Positions 1-5,250 of a stretch of 5,324 bases of DNA are shown one piece after another; the first letter of the stretch is position 1; the number at the start of each line of letters is the position of its first letter. A program made the position numbers and the translations under genes. The notes below the pieces were generated by a model. It had not been told where the DNA came from. It saw only the letters and a list, made by a program, of their open reading frames with translations, and made no database searches. The stretch lies in contig CADBNP010000232.1 of NCBI GenBank assembly GCA_902796095.1, positions 1 to 5,324 on the forward strand, read 5' to 3'. This DNA comes from an uncultured Aeromonadales bacterium (GTDB lineage: Bacteria > Pseudomonadota > Gammaproteobacteria > Enterobacterales > Succinivibrionaceae).

Positions 1-1
1 T

Positions 2-976
2 GAAGCATCTGAAGTGAATACGGACGGGGAGACAGCCGAAGCTGACGGAGTTAATTCTGTCGAAGGTACAGAGAAAACTGCCGTTGAAAAGCCTGCTGAA
101 ATCAGGACTGAAAATGACGATGCCGAAAAGACTGCTGCGGAAAGAGAAGCATCTGCTGAAGTCAGCGGATCTGAAAATTCAGAGAAAACTTATGTGATGA
201 GTCAGCAGCCGGCAGAGGGTGTTGCCGCGCAGTCTGACGGCACTGCCGCCGGTGTTTACGGGGCAGGTGATCCGGACGGGTTATCTGACGGATTCTCTTC
301 CGGGGACAGCGGTAGTGAGGAGACTTATCCAGATAACGGCGGCTATGATGATATGATTCCGCCTGCGTCCTTTGACAGCAGTTACGCTGCTCCAGATGAC
401 AGCGGTAATTTTGAAAATCAGACTGCTTCGAATGATTATCCTCCGGACTATCCAGATTACGGCATGCCATATCCCGAAGCGTCCGGTGATCTCCCTGGAC
501 ATAACAGAGTCTTTTCCGACAATATGCTGGCTACCCGCAGAAAGAATTTTCAGATCACCGTAAAGGATGAGTACATGCCGGATCAGGCCATCTCCTATCT
601 TGAAGGAAAGGATCAGTGGCTAGATCTCATAAACGGGAGGGTTGATGATCCCATGTTAAGACTTATTCTTCTCAACACTTATCTGGCCGGTGATCCTGAC
701 GGAAAACTTGTTATAAGAATAACGTCACAGGAAAAAAGTCTGATCACGGATGCCATGCAGAAGCTTCTGTGCAGGATGTTTAATATGGACGTAGAGTTTG
801 AAATCGACGATAATGCACAGACTCAGTCTCCTAACGGCAAAGCCTATGTTATTTACAACAAAATAAAGAGACAGCAGTTTGAAAAAATGAAGCAGTCGGA
901 TTCATTCAGACTGCTGTGCAAGAATTTCGGTTGCGTTCCGGATATAAACAAATTTCATCTTGTTAAGAAAAAATAG
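2..976 (+). CDS. dnaX: DNA polymerase III tau subunit, C-terminal part (5' end outside window)
   Basis: This is the 3' portion of the clamp-loader gene. The reading frame is open to the left edge, so the GTG at position 14 is an internal Val codon and not a start. About 324 residues are visible; the ATPase domains and any gamma frameshift site lie outside. Residues 1 to about 170 are a low-complexity, acidic, Glu/Asp/Ala/Ser/Gly/Tyr-rich linker that matches the position of tau's flexible domain IV region. From about residue 195 (YLEGKDQW) to the end is a folded region resembling tau domain V, the part that binds the polymerase alpha subunit in E. coli. It includes LRLILLNTYL, a beta-rich stretch (KLVIRITSQ), and a terminal helix pair (VIYNKIKRQQFEKMK, then SFRLLCKNFG) that lines up with the E. 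coli end AIYEEKLAQARE...LRRFFDAEL. It ends in a basic KKK. ybaB follows after 20 bases, as in E. coli, which strongly supports the call. The linker is diverged and carries degenerate repeats. Confidence 0.88.
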   Translation, partial: EASEVNTDGETAEADGVNSVEGTEKTAVEKPAEIRTENDDAEKTAAEREASAEVSGSENSEKTYVMSQQPAEGVAAQSDGTAAGVYGAGDPDGLSDGFSSGDSGSEETYPDNGGYDDMIPPASFDSSYAAPDDSGNFENQTASNDYPPDYPDYGMPYPEASGDLPGHNRVFSDNMLATRRKNFQITVKDEYMPDQAISYLEGKDQWLDLINGRVDDPMLRLILLNTYLAGDPDGKLVIRITSQEKSLITDAMQKLLCRMFNMDVEFEIDDNAQTQSPNGKAYVIYNKIKRQQFEKMKQSDSFRLLCKNFGCVPDINKFHLVKKK

Positions 977-996
977 AACTATAAGGAAAAATAACT

Positions 997-1329
997 ATGT
1001 TTAATGGAATCGGCGGTTTGGGCAACATCATGAAGCAGGCTCAGATGATGCAGGACAAGGTCAAGAAGGTTAAGGAAGAGATTGAGAAAATCGAAGTTGA
1101 AGGTCAGTCAGGAGCCGGTCTTGTCAAGGTTCTGGTTACCGGCAAGCATTCTGTACGCAAGGTGACTCTTGATCCGTCTCTGAAGGATGAGGAACTGGAT
1201 ATGCTGGAAGATCTGATTGCCGCTGCATTTAATGATGCTGTTGGGAAGATTGAAGCTGAATCACAGCAGAAAATGGAAAAAGCCACTGCAGGCATGCCTA
1301 TTCCTAAAGGCCTTATGGACATGTTCTGA
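997..1329 (+). CDS. ybaB: YbaB/EbfC family nucleoid-associated protein
   Basis: This is a small DNA-binding protein of 110 residues (E. coli YbaB has 109). The family forms dimers that bind DNA and is thought to act in nucleoid organisation and possibly repair; its exact role is unsettled. Family landmarks are easy to see: GGLGNIMKQAQMMQDK at the N-terminus, a helix rich in Lys/Glu (about residues 20-35), SGAGLVKVLVTG (about 39-50), DPSL, then MLEDLIAAAFNDA and the C-terminal GMPIPKGL tail. The start is supported by AAGGAA at 983-988, eight bases before the ATG, and by alignment of MFNGIGGLGN with the E. coli MFGKGGLGN. It lies between dnaX (20-base gap) and recR (2-base gap), so the three are almost certainly co-transcribed. 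Nothing in the protein looks damaged. Confidence 0.97.
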   Translation: MFNGIGGLGNIMKQAQMMQDKVKKVKEEIEKIEVEGQSGAGLVKVLVTGKHSVRKVTLDPSLKDEELDMLEDLIAAAFNDAVGKIEAESQQKMEKATAGMPIPKGLMDMF

Positions 1330-1331
1330 TA

Positions 1332-1931
1332 ATGCAGTACAGTCCCCTGCTTGAAGAGCTTATCAGCAAGCTTCAATATCTGCCCGGAGTCGGAAAAAAG
1401 ACCGCTCAGCGTATGGCATTTGCTCTTCTCGGAGGAGATCGGAGAAGAGGTGAGGAGCTTGCTGCCGCCGTTAATGCGGCAATGTCAGGGATAAAACGCT
1501 GTTCCTGCTGCCGCAATTATTCAGATGAGGATATCTGCCCCATCTGTTCAAGTGTCAAAAGACAGAATGAGATGGTGCTGTGTGTTGTGGAGAATCCGTC
1601 CGATGTGGCTATCATAGAGCAGACCGGGCAGTTTTTCGGAACCTATTTTGTTCTTCACGGCAAAATTTCCCCTCTTGAAGGTATAGGTCCTGAAGATATA
1701 GGTCTGGACAGACTTGAGACTCTTCTCAGTGAGCGTAAATATACGGAGGTCATTATTGCTCTTAATTCCTCAGTGGAAGGGAATATGACCTCTTTTATGA
1801 TCACCAAGCTTGCCCAGAAGTACAATATATCTGTTACAACTCCGTCCCGCGGTATACCGGTTGGAAGTGAACTGGATGCAATGGATGAGAGTACGCTTAC
1901 CTATTCCTTTACCAACCGAAAAAACATCTGA
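1332..1931 (+). CDS. recR: Recombination mediator protein RecR
   Basis: RecR works with RecO (and RecF) to load RecA onto SSB-coated single-stranded gaps. The length of 199 residues is close to E. coli RecR (201). Domains in order: helix-hairpin-helix DNA-binding motif at about 14-33 (LQYLPGVGKKTAQRMAF); a four-Cys zinc finger with C57, C60, C69 and C72 (C59 is an extra Cys); a Toprim domain at about 81-170 with VVENP at 85-89 and FFGTYFVLHG at 101-110; and the C-terminal GIPVGSELDAMD segment at 174-185. The usually conserved NPTxEGEAT stretch reads NSSVEGNMT here (145-153), an unusual variant. The ATG lies two bases after the ybaB stop, and the stop region TGATAATG has a TAA overlapping the start codon. 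No good Shine-Dalgarno sequence is visible at the normal distance, so translation is probably coupled to ybaB. Confidence 0.97.
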   Translation: MQYSPLLEELISKLQYLPGVGKKTAQRMAFALLGGDRRRGEELAAAVNAAMSGIKRCSCCRNYSDEDICPICSSVKRQNEMVLCVVENPSDVAIIEQTGQFFGTYFVLHGKISPLEGIGPEDIGLDRLETLLSERKYTEVIIALNSSVEGNMTSFMITKLAQKYNISVTTPSRGIPVGSELDAMDESTLTYSFTNRKNI

Positions 1932-1974
1932 AGCGGAAATCAGTCAGTCTGTTAGTCGGTTGTGTCATATCAGC

Positions 1975-2019
1975 CGGGACACGGCAGAACTGCCGCGATT
2001 TGCAGCAATACTGTGTCCG
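1975..2019 (+). terminator. Candidate atypical terminator or structured 3' end of the recR transcript
   Basis: About 45 bases after the recR stop there is a nested inverted repeat. The inner stem CGGCA (1982-1986) pairs with TGCCG (1991-1995) around a GAAC loop, and an outer stem GGACAC (1977-1982) can pair with GTGTCC (2013-2018); the two share one base, so they compete slightly. There is no T-tract after either arm, so this is not a standard rho-independent terminator. It may protect the transcript's 3' end or mark a rho-dependent end, or it may have no function. Confidence 0.25.
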
Positions 2020-2098
2020 TCTGACAGGTAGCAATTATTTCACCGTTTCTTTGCCATATTCATGCTGTCTGAAACAGGACAGAAAGAACTTAAGATCA

Positions 2099-2133
2099 GC
2101 AGAGACCTGCTGCGTTACATGCGGGATCTCTGC
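2099..2133. other. Strong 12-bp stem-loop in the recR-htpG spacer
   Basis: GCAGAGA (2099-2105) pairs perfectly with TCTCTGC (2127-2133). After one bulged A at 2126, CCTGC (2106-2110) pairs with GCGGG (2121-2125) with one T-G wobble. The loop is ten bases (2111-2120). This is the most stable-looking fold in the spacer. No T-run follows on the plus strand (AGCCACC comes next), so it is unlikely to be an intrinsic terminator. It could be part of a small RNA or a processing site. The strand of any RNA is unknown. Confidence 0.4.
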
Positions 2134-2237
2134 AGCCACCCCGGTACACATCATATTCTGATTCTGAGTAATCAGTGCCGGATTTCATTGATTCTGCTCT
2201 GCCTTTGCTTCTTTTTTATCCAACCCGTTTTTTTTGA

Positions 2238-2267
2238 CTTGAAAAACACAATACCAATCCTCATATA
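2238..2267 (+). promoter_or_regulatory. Heat-shock (sigma-32) promoter for htpG
   Basis: The -35 element CTTGAA (2238-2243) matches the RpoH consensus core exactly. Fifteen bases later CCTCATATA (2259-2267) matches CCCCATNTA at all positions but one. The 15-base spacing lies in the range known for sigma-32 promoters. Transcription would begin near 2273-2276, giving a leader of about 65 bases before the htpG ATG. A T8 tract (2228-2235) sits directly upstream of the -35 and might aid RNA polymerase binding. htpG is a classic RpoH regulon gene, so site and gene agree. The start site itself is inferred. Confidence 0.85.
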
Positions 2268-2296
2268 GTTTGTAGTTAATTAAAACTGACAGATTG

Positions 2297-2329
2297 TTTA
2301 CAGCACTGACGCTGTGTAATTTACAGGAG
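2297..2329 (+). promoter_or_regulatory. htpG leader with ribosome binding site and two competing hairpins
   Basis: The Shine-Dalgarno AGGAG is at 2325-2329, ten bases before the ATG, slightly longer than ideal. The heptamer TTTACAG occurs twice, at 2297-2303 and 2320-2326, on either side of GCTGTG (2311-2316). The upstream copy can form ACAGC/GCTGT (2300-2304 with 2311-2315, loop ACTGAC). The downstream copy can form CTGTG with TTACAG, pairing 2312-2316 with 2322-2326 and burying the first two bases of the Shine-Dalgarno. The two folds exclude each other. A translational switch or weak RNA thermometer is conceivable, but the stems are only 5-6 bp. Confidence 0.35.
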
Positions 2330-2339
2330 TTGTATTTTT

Positions 2340-4256
2340 ATGACTGCAGAAAAGCATGTTTTCCAGACTGAAGTAAAGAAGATGCTTGATCTTCTTGCCA
2401 ATAGCCTTTACTCAAACAAGGAAGTTTTTCTTCGTGAGCTGATTTCCAATGCATCCGATGCCGCTGATAAGCTCAGATTCAACGCACTTTCCGATTCATC
2501 TCTTTATGGTGATGATCCTAATCTGAAAATCAGAGTAAAAGTTGACAAGGATGCTAATGTTATCATCATTTCTGATAACGGTATCGGTATGACCAAGGAA
2601 GAGGCAATTGAACATCTCGGTACAATAGCAAATTCCGGTACAGCTGAATTTTTCGGTAATCTCAGTGAAGATGCTTCCAAGAACTCCCAGCTTATCGGTC
2701 AGTTCGGTGTTGGTTTCTATTCTTCTTTCATTGTTGCAGACAAGGTAACTGTCAAGTCGCGTGCTGCCGGTGTCGGTGCTGATCAGGCAGTATGCTGGGA
2801 ATCCACCGGTGACGGTACCTTCGAGACCAGCGATATTACAAAGGATGATCGCGGAACTGAAGTTATTCTTCATCTCAAGGATTCCGAGAAGGAGTTCCTG
2901 AGCACATGGAAACTGGAAGATGTGATTTCCAAGTATTCTGATCACATTGCAATTCCTGTTGAGATTTACAAGGAAGTGCGTGATGAAGATGCTCCTGAGG
3001 AAAAGGACAGTGAGGGCAAGCCTCTGCCACCTAAGATGATTAACAAGTGGGTGCAGATCAACAGCGCAACTGCACTCTGGACCAAGAATCCTAAGGATGT
3101 AAGCGACGAGGATTACAAGAATTTCTACAATACCATTGCAGGCACATATCAGCCAGAGGAACCTCTTGCATGGTCCCACAACAAGGTTGAGGGTACTCTG
3201 GAATATACTTCACTGCTTTACATTCCTGGCAAGGCTCCATGGGATCTGTTCAACCGCGAGAACAAGCACGGTCTCAAGCTTTATGTACAGCGTGTGTTCA
3301 TTATGGATGACGCCGAGCAGTTCATGCCGACATATCTCCGTTTTGTAAAGGGTCTGGTTGATTCCAATGATCTTCCTCTGAATGTTTCCCGTGAAATTCT
3401 TCAGGACAACAAGGTTACTTCACAGCTCAGAAAGGCATGCACCAAGAAGGTTCTCGGCATGCTCAGCAAGATGGCCAAGGACGAGCCTGAGAAGTACAAG
3501 ACTTTCTGGAAGGAGTTTGGTACAACTCTCAAGGAAGGTCCGGCAGAGGATTACGAAAACCGTGAGGAAATCGAAGGTCTGTTCCGCTTTGCTTCTACTG
3601 CCAACAATTCAAGTGAGCAGAATGTATCACTGGATGACTATATTGCAAGAATGCCTGAGAAGCAGAAGCACATTTACTACATTACAGGTGAGAACTATAA
3701 CGCAGTATCCAGCAACATCCACCTCGAGGCTTTGAAGAGCAAAGGTGTTGAAGTTCTTCTCATGTGGGATCGTGTTGATGAATGGCTGATGGCTCACATG
3801 ACCGAATACAAGGATAAGAGATTCATCTCTGCCGCTGCCCAGGATCTGGAACTCGGTGAACTTGAAAACGAAGAGGACAAGAAAAAGGCAGAGGAACTGT
3901 CCAAGGAATACGAAAGCACTCTTAAGAGATTCAAGGATGCTCTGGGTGACAGCGTTACTGATGTTAAGATTTCTACAAGACTTATCGATACTCCATGCCT
4001 GGTTATTTCAGAGAACGGTGTGGGTGCCCATATGACCAATATTTTCAAGGCAATGGGTCAGCCAGTTCCTGAGACCAAGTACTCAATGGAGCTCAATATG
4101 GAACACCCTCTGATCAAGCGTGTGGTAGATGAGGTGGATGACGATCGCTTCAAAGACTGGGCAAAACTTCTTCTCGGTCAGGCCAAACTGGCAGAACAGG
4201 GATCTGTTGACAATCCAAGTGAATTTATTAAGTTGCTTGATAAGTTTCTTGTGTGA
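2340..4256 (+). CDS. htpG: Molecular chaperone HtpG (bacterial Hsp90)
   Basis: HtpG is the cytosolic Hsp90 homologue, a homodimeric ATP-dependent chaperone. At 638 residues it is full length (E. coli 624). The N-terminal GHKL ATPase domain shows E33 and N37 in RELISNASD, D79 in SDNGIGM (78-84), and the Gly-rich lid segment GQFGVGFYSSF (120-130). The middle domain carries SLLYIPGKAPWDLF (about 291-304), HGLKLYVQRVFIMDD (310-324) and NVSREILQD (348-356), whose Arg351 is in the position of the catalytic-loop arginine. The C-terminal dimerisation domain runs from about 520 to the end at DKFLV. The 14 extra residues relative to E. coli fall mostly in a charged linker (about 211-237, EVRDEDAPEEKDSEGK) between the N and middle domains, recalling the charged linker of eukaryotic Hsp90. 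The start follows AGGAG at 2325-2329. A sigma-32 promoter precedes the gene and an intrinsic terminator follows it, so it is probably monocistronic. Confidence 0.98.
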   Translation: MTAEKHVFQTEVKKMLDLLANSLYSNKEVFLRELISNASDAADKLRFNALSDSSLYGDDPNLKIRVKVDKDANVIIISDNGIGMTKEEAIEHLGTIANSGTAEFFGNLSEDASKNSQLIGQFGVGFYSSFIVADKVTVKSRAAGVGADQAVCWESTGDGTFETSDITKDDRGTEVILHLKDSEKEFLSTWKLEDVISKYSDHIAIPVEIYKEVRDEDAPEEKDSEGKPLPPKMINKWVQINSATALWTKNPKDVSDEDYKNFYNTIAGTYQPEEPLAWSHNKVEGTLEYTSLLYIPGKAPWDLFNRENKHGLKLYVQRVFIMDDAEQFMPTYLRFVKGLVDSNDLPLNVSREILQDNKVTSQLRKACTKKVLGMLSKMAKDEPEKYKTFWKEFGTTLKEGPAEDYENREEIEGLFRFASTANNSSEQNVSLDDYIARMPEKQKHIYYITGENYNAVSSNIHLEALKSKGVEVLLMWDRVDEWLMAHMTEYKDKRFISAAAQDLELGELENEEDKKKAEELSKEYESTLKRFKDALGDSVTDVKISTRLIDTPCLVISENGVGAHMTNIFKAMGQPVPETKYSMELNMEHPLIKRVVDEVDDDRFKDWAKLLLGQAKLAEQGSVDNPSEFIKLLDKFLV

Positions 4257-4314
4257 TATAATCGGATTGAAAAATACATGATGTTTTCATGATTTTTTCT
4301 TCTCCATTTTTTTG

Positions 4315-4343
4315 ATGCCCTCTTTGCCGAGGGCATATTTTTT
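4315..4343 (+). terminator. Rho-independent terminator of htpG
   Basis: ATGCCCTC (4315-4322) and GAGGGCAT (4329-4336) form a perfect 8-bp GC-rich stem with a TTTGCC loop, followed by A and a T6 tract (4338-4343). It lies 58 bases after the htpG stop. It works in the plus direction only, because the minus strand would lack a T-tract after the stem. A weaker hairpin just upstream (CATGA 4277-4281 with TCATG 4287-4291, then T6 at 4293-4298) may act as an auxiliary first terminator. Confidence 0.93.
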
Positions 4344-4432
4344 GTTGAATCAACGCAGATAACGACTTTTTCAGATCCGCTCTTTAACTTATCCTTTTAT
4401 TTTTTTTAGAAGAAAATTTCGGGAAATTTGAT

Positions 4433-4741
4433 ATGAAATTATTCCGTTTTGTCTTTGCTTTTTTTATTTTATTAAGTTCTTCTTCATACGCTTATGTCCG
4501 TAATGTCTGTGTTAATGGTGCCTGTCATGTGGTGATTGATCATGGAGCCTCCGTGATTGTTGACGGAGAGATGAACACTGCTGACAGCTATGGCAGCGGT
4601 GCTGTAACAGACAGCAGACATAACCATCAGCTGATTGAGCGCAATTCCTACTATCTGGATAATGAGTATCATCACAGGACAGATCCTGGCGACGGCTGGC
4701 TCTTTGATAATGGTGAACTCTACCATCCGGATGTTCGCTGA
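4433..4741 (+). CDS. Small exported protein of unknown function
   Basis: I do not recognise this 102-residue protein. It has a clear Sec signal peptide: K2 and R5, a hydrophobic core FVFAFFILL (about 6-14), a Ser run, and a SYA cleavage site after A20. The mature part of about 82 residues starts YVRNVCVNGACH. Its only two cysteines, C26 and C31, lie in this CVNGAC segment and could form a disulphide in the periplasm. The rest is polar and unusually rich in His (7 in all: 32, 37, 63, 65, 80, 81, 98) and Asp (9), ending WLFDNGELYHPDVR. No lipobox and no second membrane segment are seen. The start is preceded by GGGAA (4421-4425) seven bases upstream, a modest ribosome binding site. It lies after the htpG terminator, so it needs its own promoter; a weak pair TTTTCA (4368-4373) and TATCCT (4390-4395) is possible. 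Signal peptide, ribosome binding site and codon pattern suggest a real gene. Confidence 0.72.
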   Translation: MKLFRFVFAFFILLSSSSYAYVRNVCVNGACHVVIDHGASVIVDGEMNTADSYGSGAVTDSRHNHQLIERNSYYLDNEYHHRTDPGDGWLFDNGELYHPDVR

Positions 4742-4780
4742 CTGTACGTGAACCGGCTGAAATAAGGATTACAGTACAGT
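4741..4780 (+). repeat. Inverted repeat after the secreted-protein gene
   Basis: ACTGTAC (4741-4747, beginning in the last base of the stop codon) is a perfect 7-bp inverted repeat of GTACAGT (4774-4780), with 26 bases between. The downstream arm is part of a tandem ACAGTACAGT. No T-tract follows, only TTCATATT, so a terminator role is doubtful. It may be a 3' end structure or an operator-like site. Confidence 0.3.
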
Positions 4781-4833
4781 TTCATATTAAAAACAGGATT
4801 ATTGTGCTTTATTTTCTCCGGATCATTCTCAGG

Positions 4834-4864
4834 TTGTGATCATTGCTGCTGTGCATGGTATGAT
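4834..4864 (+). promoter_or_regulatory. Candidate extended -10 promoter for the cupin pseudogene
   Basis: TGGTATGAT (4856-4864) gives an extended -10: TG one base before TATGAT, which matches TATAAT at five of six positions. A -35-like TTGTGA lies at 4834-4839, but the 19-base spacing is long, so the extended -10 would carry most of the activity. Two direct copies of GATCATT (4821-4827 and 4838-4844) flank or overlap the -35 region and might be a regulator site. This is a prediction by eye. Confidence 0.4.
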
Positions 4865-4918
4865 TTTGTTTTGCGCAGATTCAAAAAGTATTTTTTAAGG
4901 AGATTAGAGGAGAATTCT

Positions 4919-5250
4919 ATGAAGGAAGGATTTATTGTTCCTACCGATCTTGTTAATTTCTAGGCGAAGAAACTGTTTGGAAATGTCGGAGAGATAATTG
5001 ACGGGTCCATTGCGTATGGCAATCTTCGTGGAGGCGGACCGGCAGAAAAGCATACTCACAGTCATAATCATCTGTGGTCAGGGGTGAGGTCAGAGTTCTT
5101 CCTGATAACAGGGAGATCATAATTCACAGGGATGAGTCCTTTCTGGTTGACGGGACTATTCCTCATTCCGTGTGGAGCAATCAGGATGAGGAAACTGTAA
5201 TGACTGGTATATCCCTGAAAAGATCAGAGGAACTGAAGACTCCTGACTGA
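4919..5250 (+). pseudogene. Small single-domain cupin protein, broken by a stop codon and a frameshift
   Basis: The frame opens at ATG 4919 behind two good Shine-Dalgarno sequences, AAGGAG (4897-4902) and AGGAG (4908-4912). It reads MKEGFIVPTDLVNF, meets TAG at 4961-4963, and continues as AKKLFGNVGEIIDGSIAYGNL and then HTHSHNHL (5051-5074). The frame then changes: from GTG 5074 the text resumes as VVRGEVRVLPD through DGTIPHSVWSN and TGISLKR to TGA at 5248-5250. Joined, this is a cupin of about 110 residues, with a His-rich metal-binding motif 1 (HTHSHNHL then VVRGE) and motif 2 (GTIPHSVWSN). Related small cupins usually read HLFxVxxGE at the junction, so the simplest explanation is loss of about four bases within CATCTGTGGTC, removing a Phe codon and shifting the frame. 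Two independent lesions argue for a true pseudogene rather than one read error. Substrate and metal are unknown. The intact promoter and ribosome binding site suggest recent decay. Confidence 0.82.

Larger units (their letters stand above)
1932..2237. other. Non-coding spacer between recR and the htpG promoter, with several stem-loops
   Basis: I see no convincing gene in these 306 bases. The only sizeable open frame, 2062-2268 plus, gives a 68-residue product with no ribosome binding site and no recognisable family, and it runs through the htpG promoter. The stretch does hold inverted repeats: CGGCA/TGCCG at 1982-1995, GGACAC/GTGTCC at 1977-2018 enclosing it, CTGTC/GACAG near 2064-2081, a long stem-loop at 2099-2133, and CTGATT/AATCAG at 2158-2175. 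It ends in two T-tracts, T6 at 2212-2217 and T8 at 2228-2235, the second abutting the htpG -35 element. No hairpin is directly followed by a T-tract, so no classical intrinsic terminator for the recR operon is visible. A structured RNA or a decayed gene are both possible. Confidence 0.6.

Noticed and set aside
14..16. GTG as a possible start codon of the first gene
   Set aside because: The frame is open back to the window edge (Glu-Ala-Ser-Glu before it), no Shine-Dalgarno sequence is present, and the gene is recognisably the 3' part of dnaX.
162..502. Minus-strand and alternative-frame open frames over the dnaX linker
   Set aside because: They are by-products of the low-complexity coding sequence of dnaX. 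The dnaX frame continues through to a conserved C-terminal domain.
2062..2268. Open frame of 68 codons on the plus strand with a hydrophobic C-terminal half
   Set aside because: No ribosome binding site, no family resemblance, overlaps the strong stem-loop, the T-tracts and the htpG promoter. The hydrophobic part comes from T-rich DNA.
2496..3179. 227-codon open frame on the minus strand
   Set aside because: It lies wholly within htpG, antisense to conserved ATPase-domain codons, and its Cys/Ile-rich product has no recognisable motif.
4277..4298. CATGA/TCATG hairpin with T6 as the main htpG terminator
   Set aside because: The stem has only 5 AT-rich base pairs. The 8-bp GC-rich hairpin at 4315-4336 is far stronger, so this one is mentioned only as a possible auxiliary.
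4344..4354. GTTGA-A-TCAAC odd palindrome after the htpG terminator as an operator
   Set aside because: It is only 5 bp per arm, not placed over a convincing promoter, and such short symmetry is common by chance.
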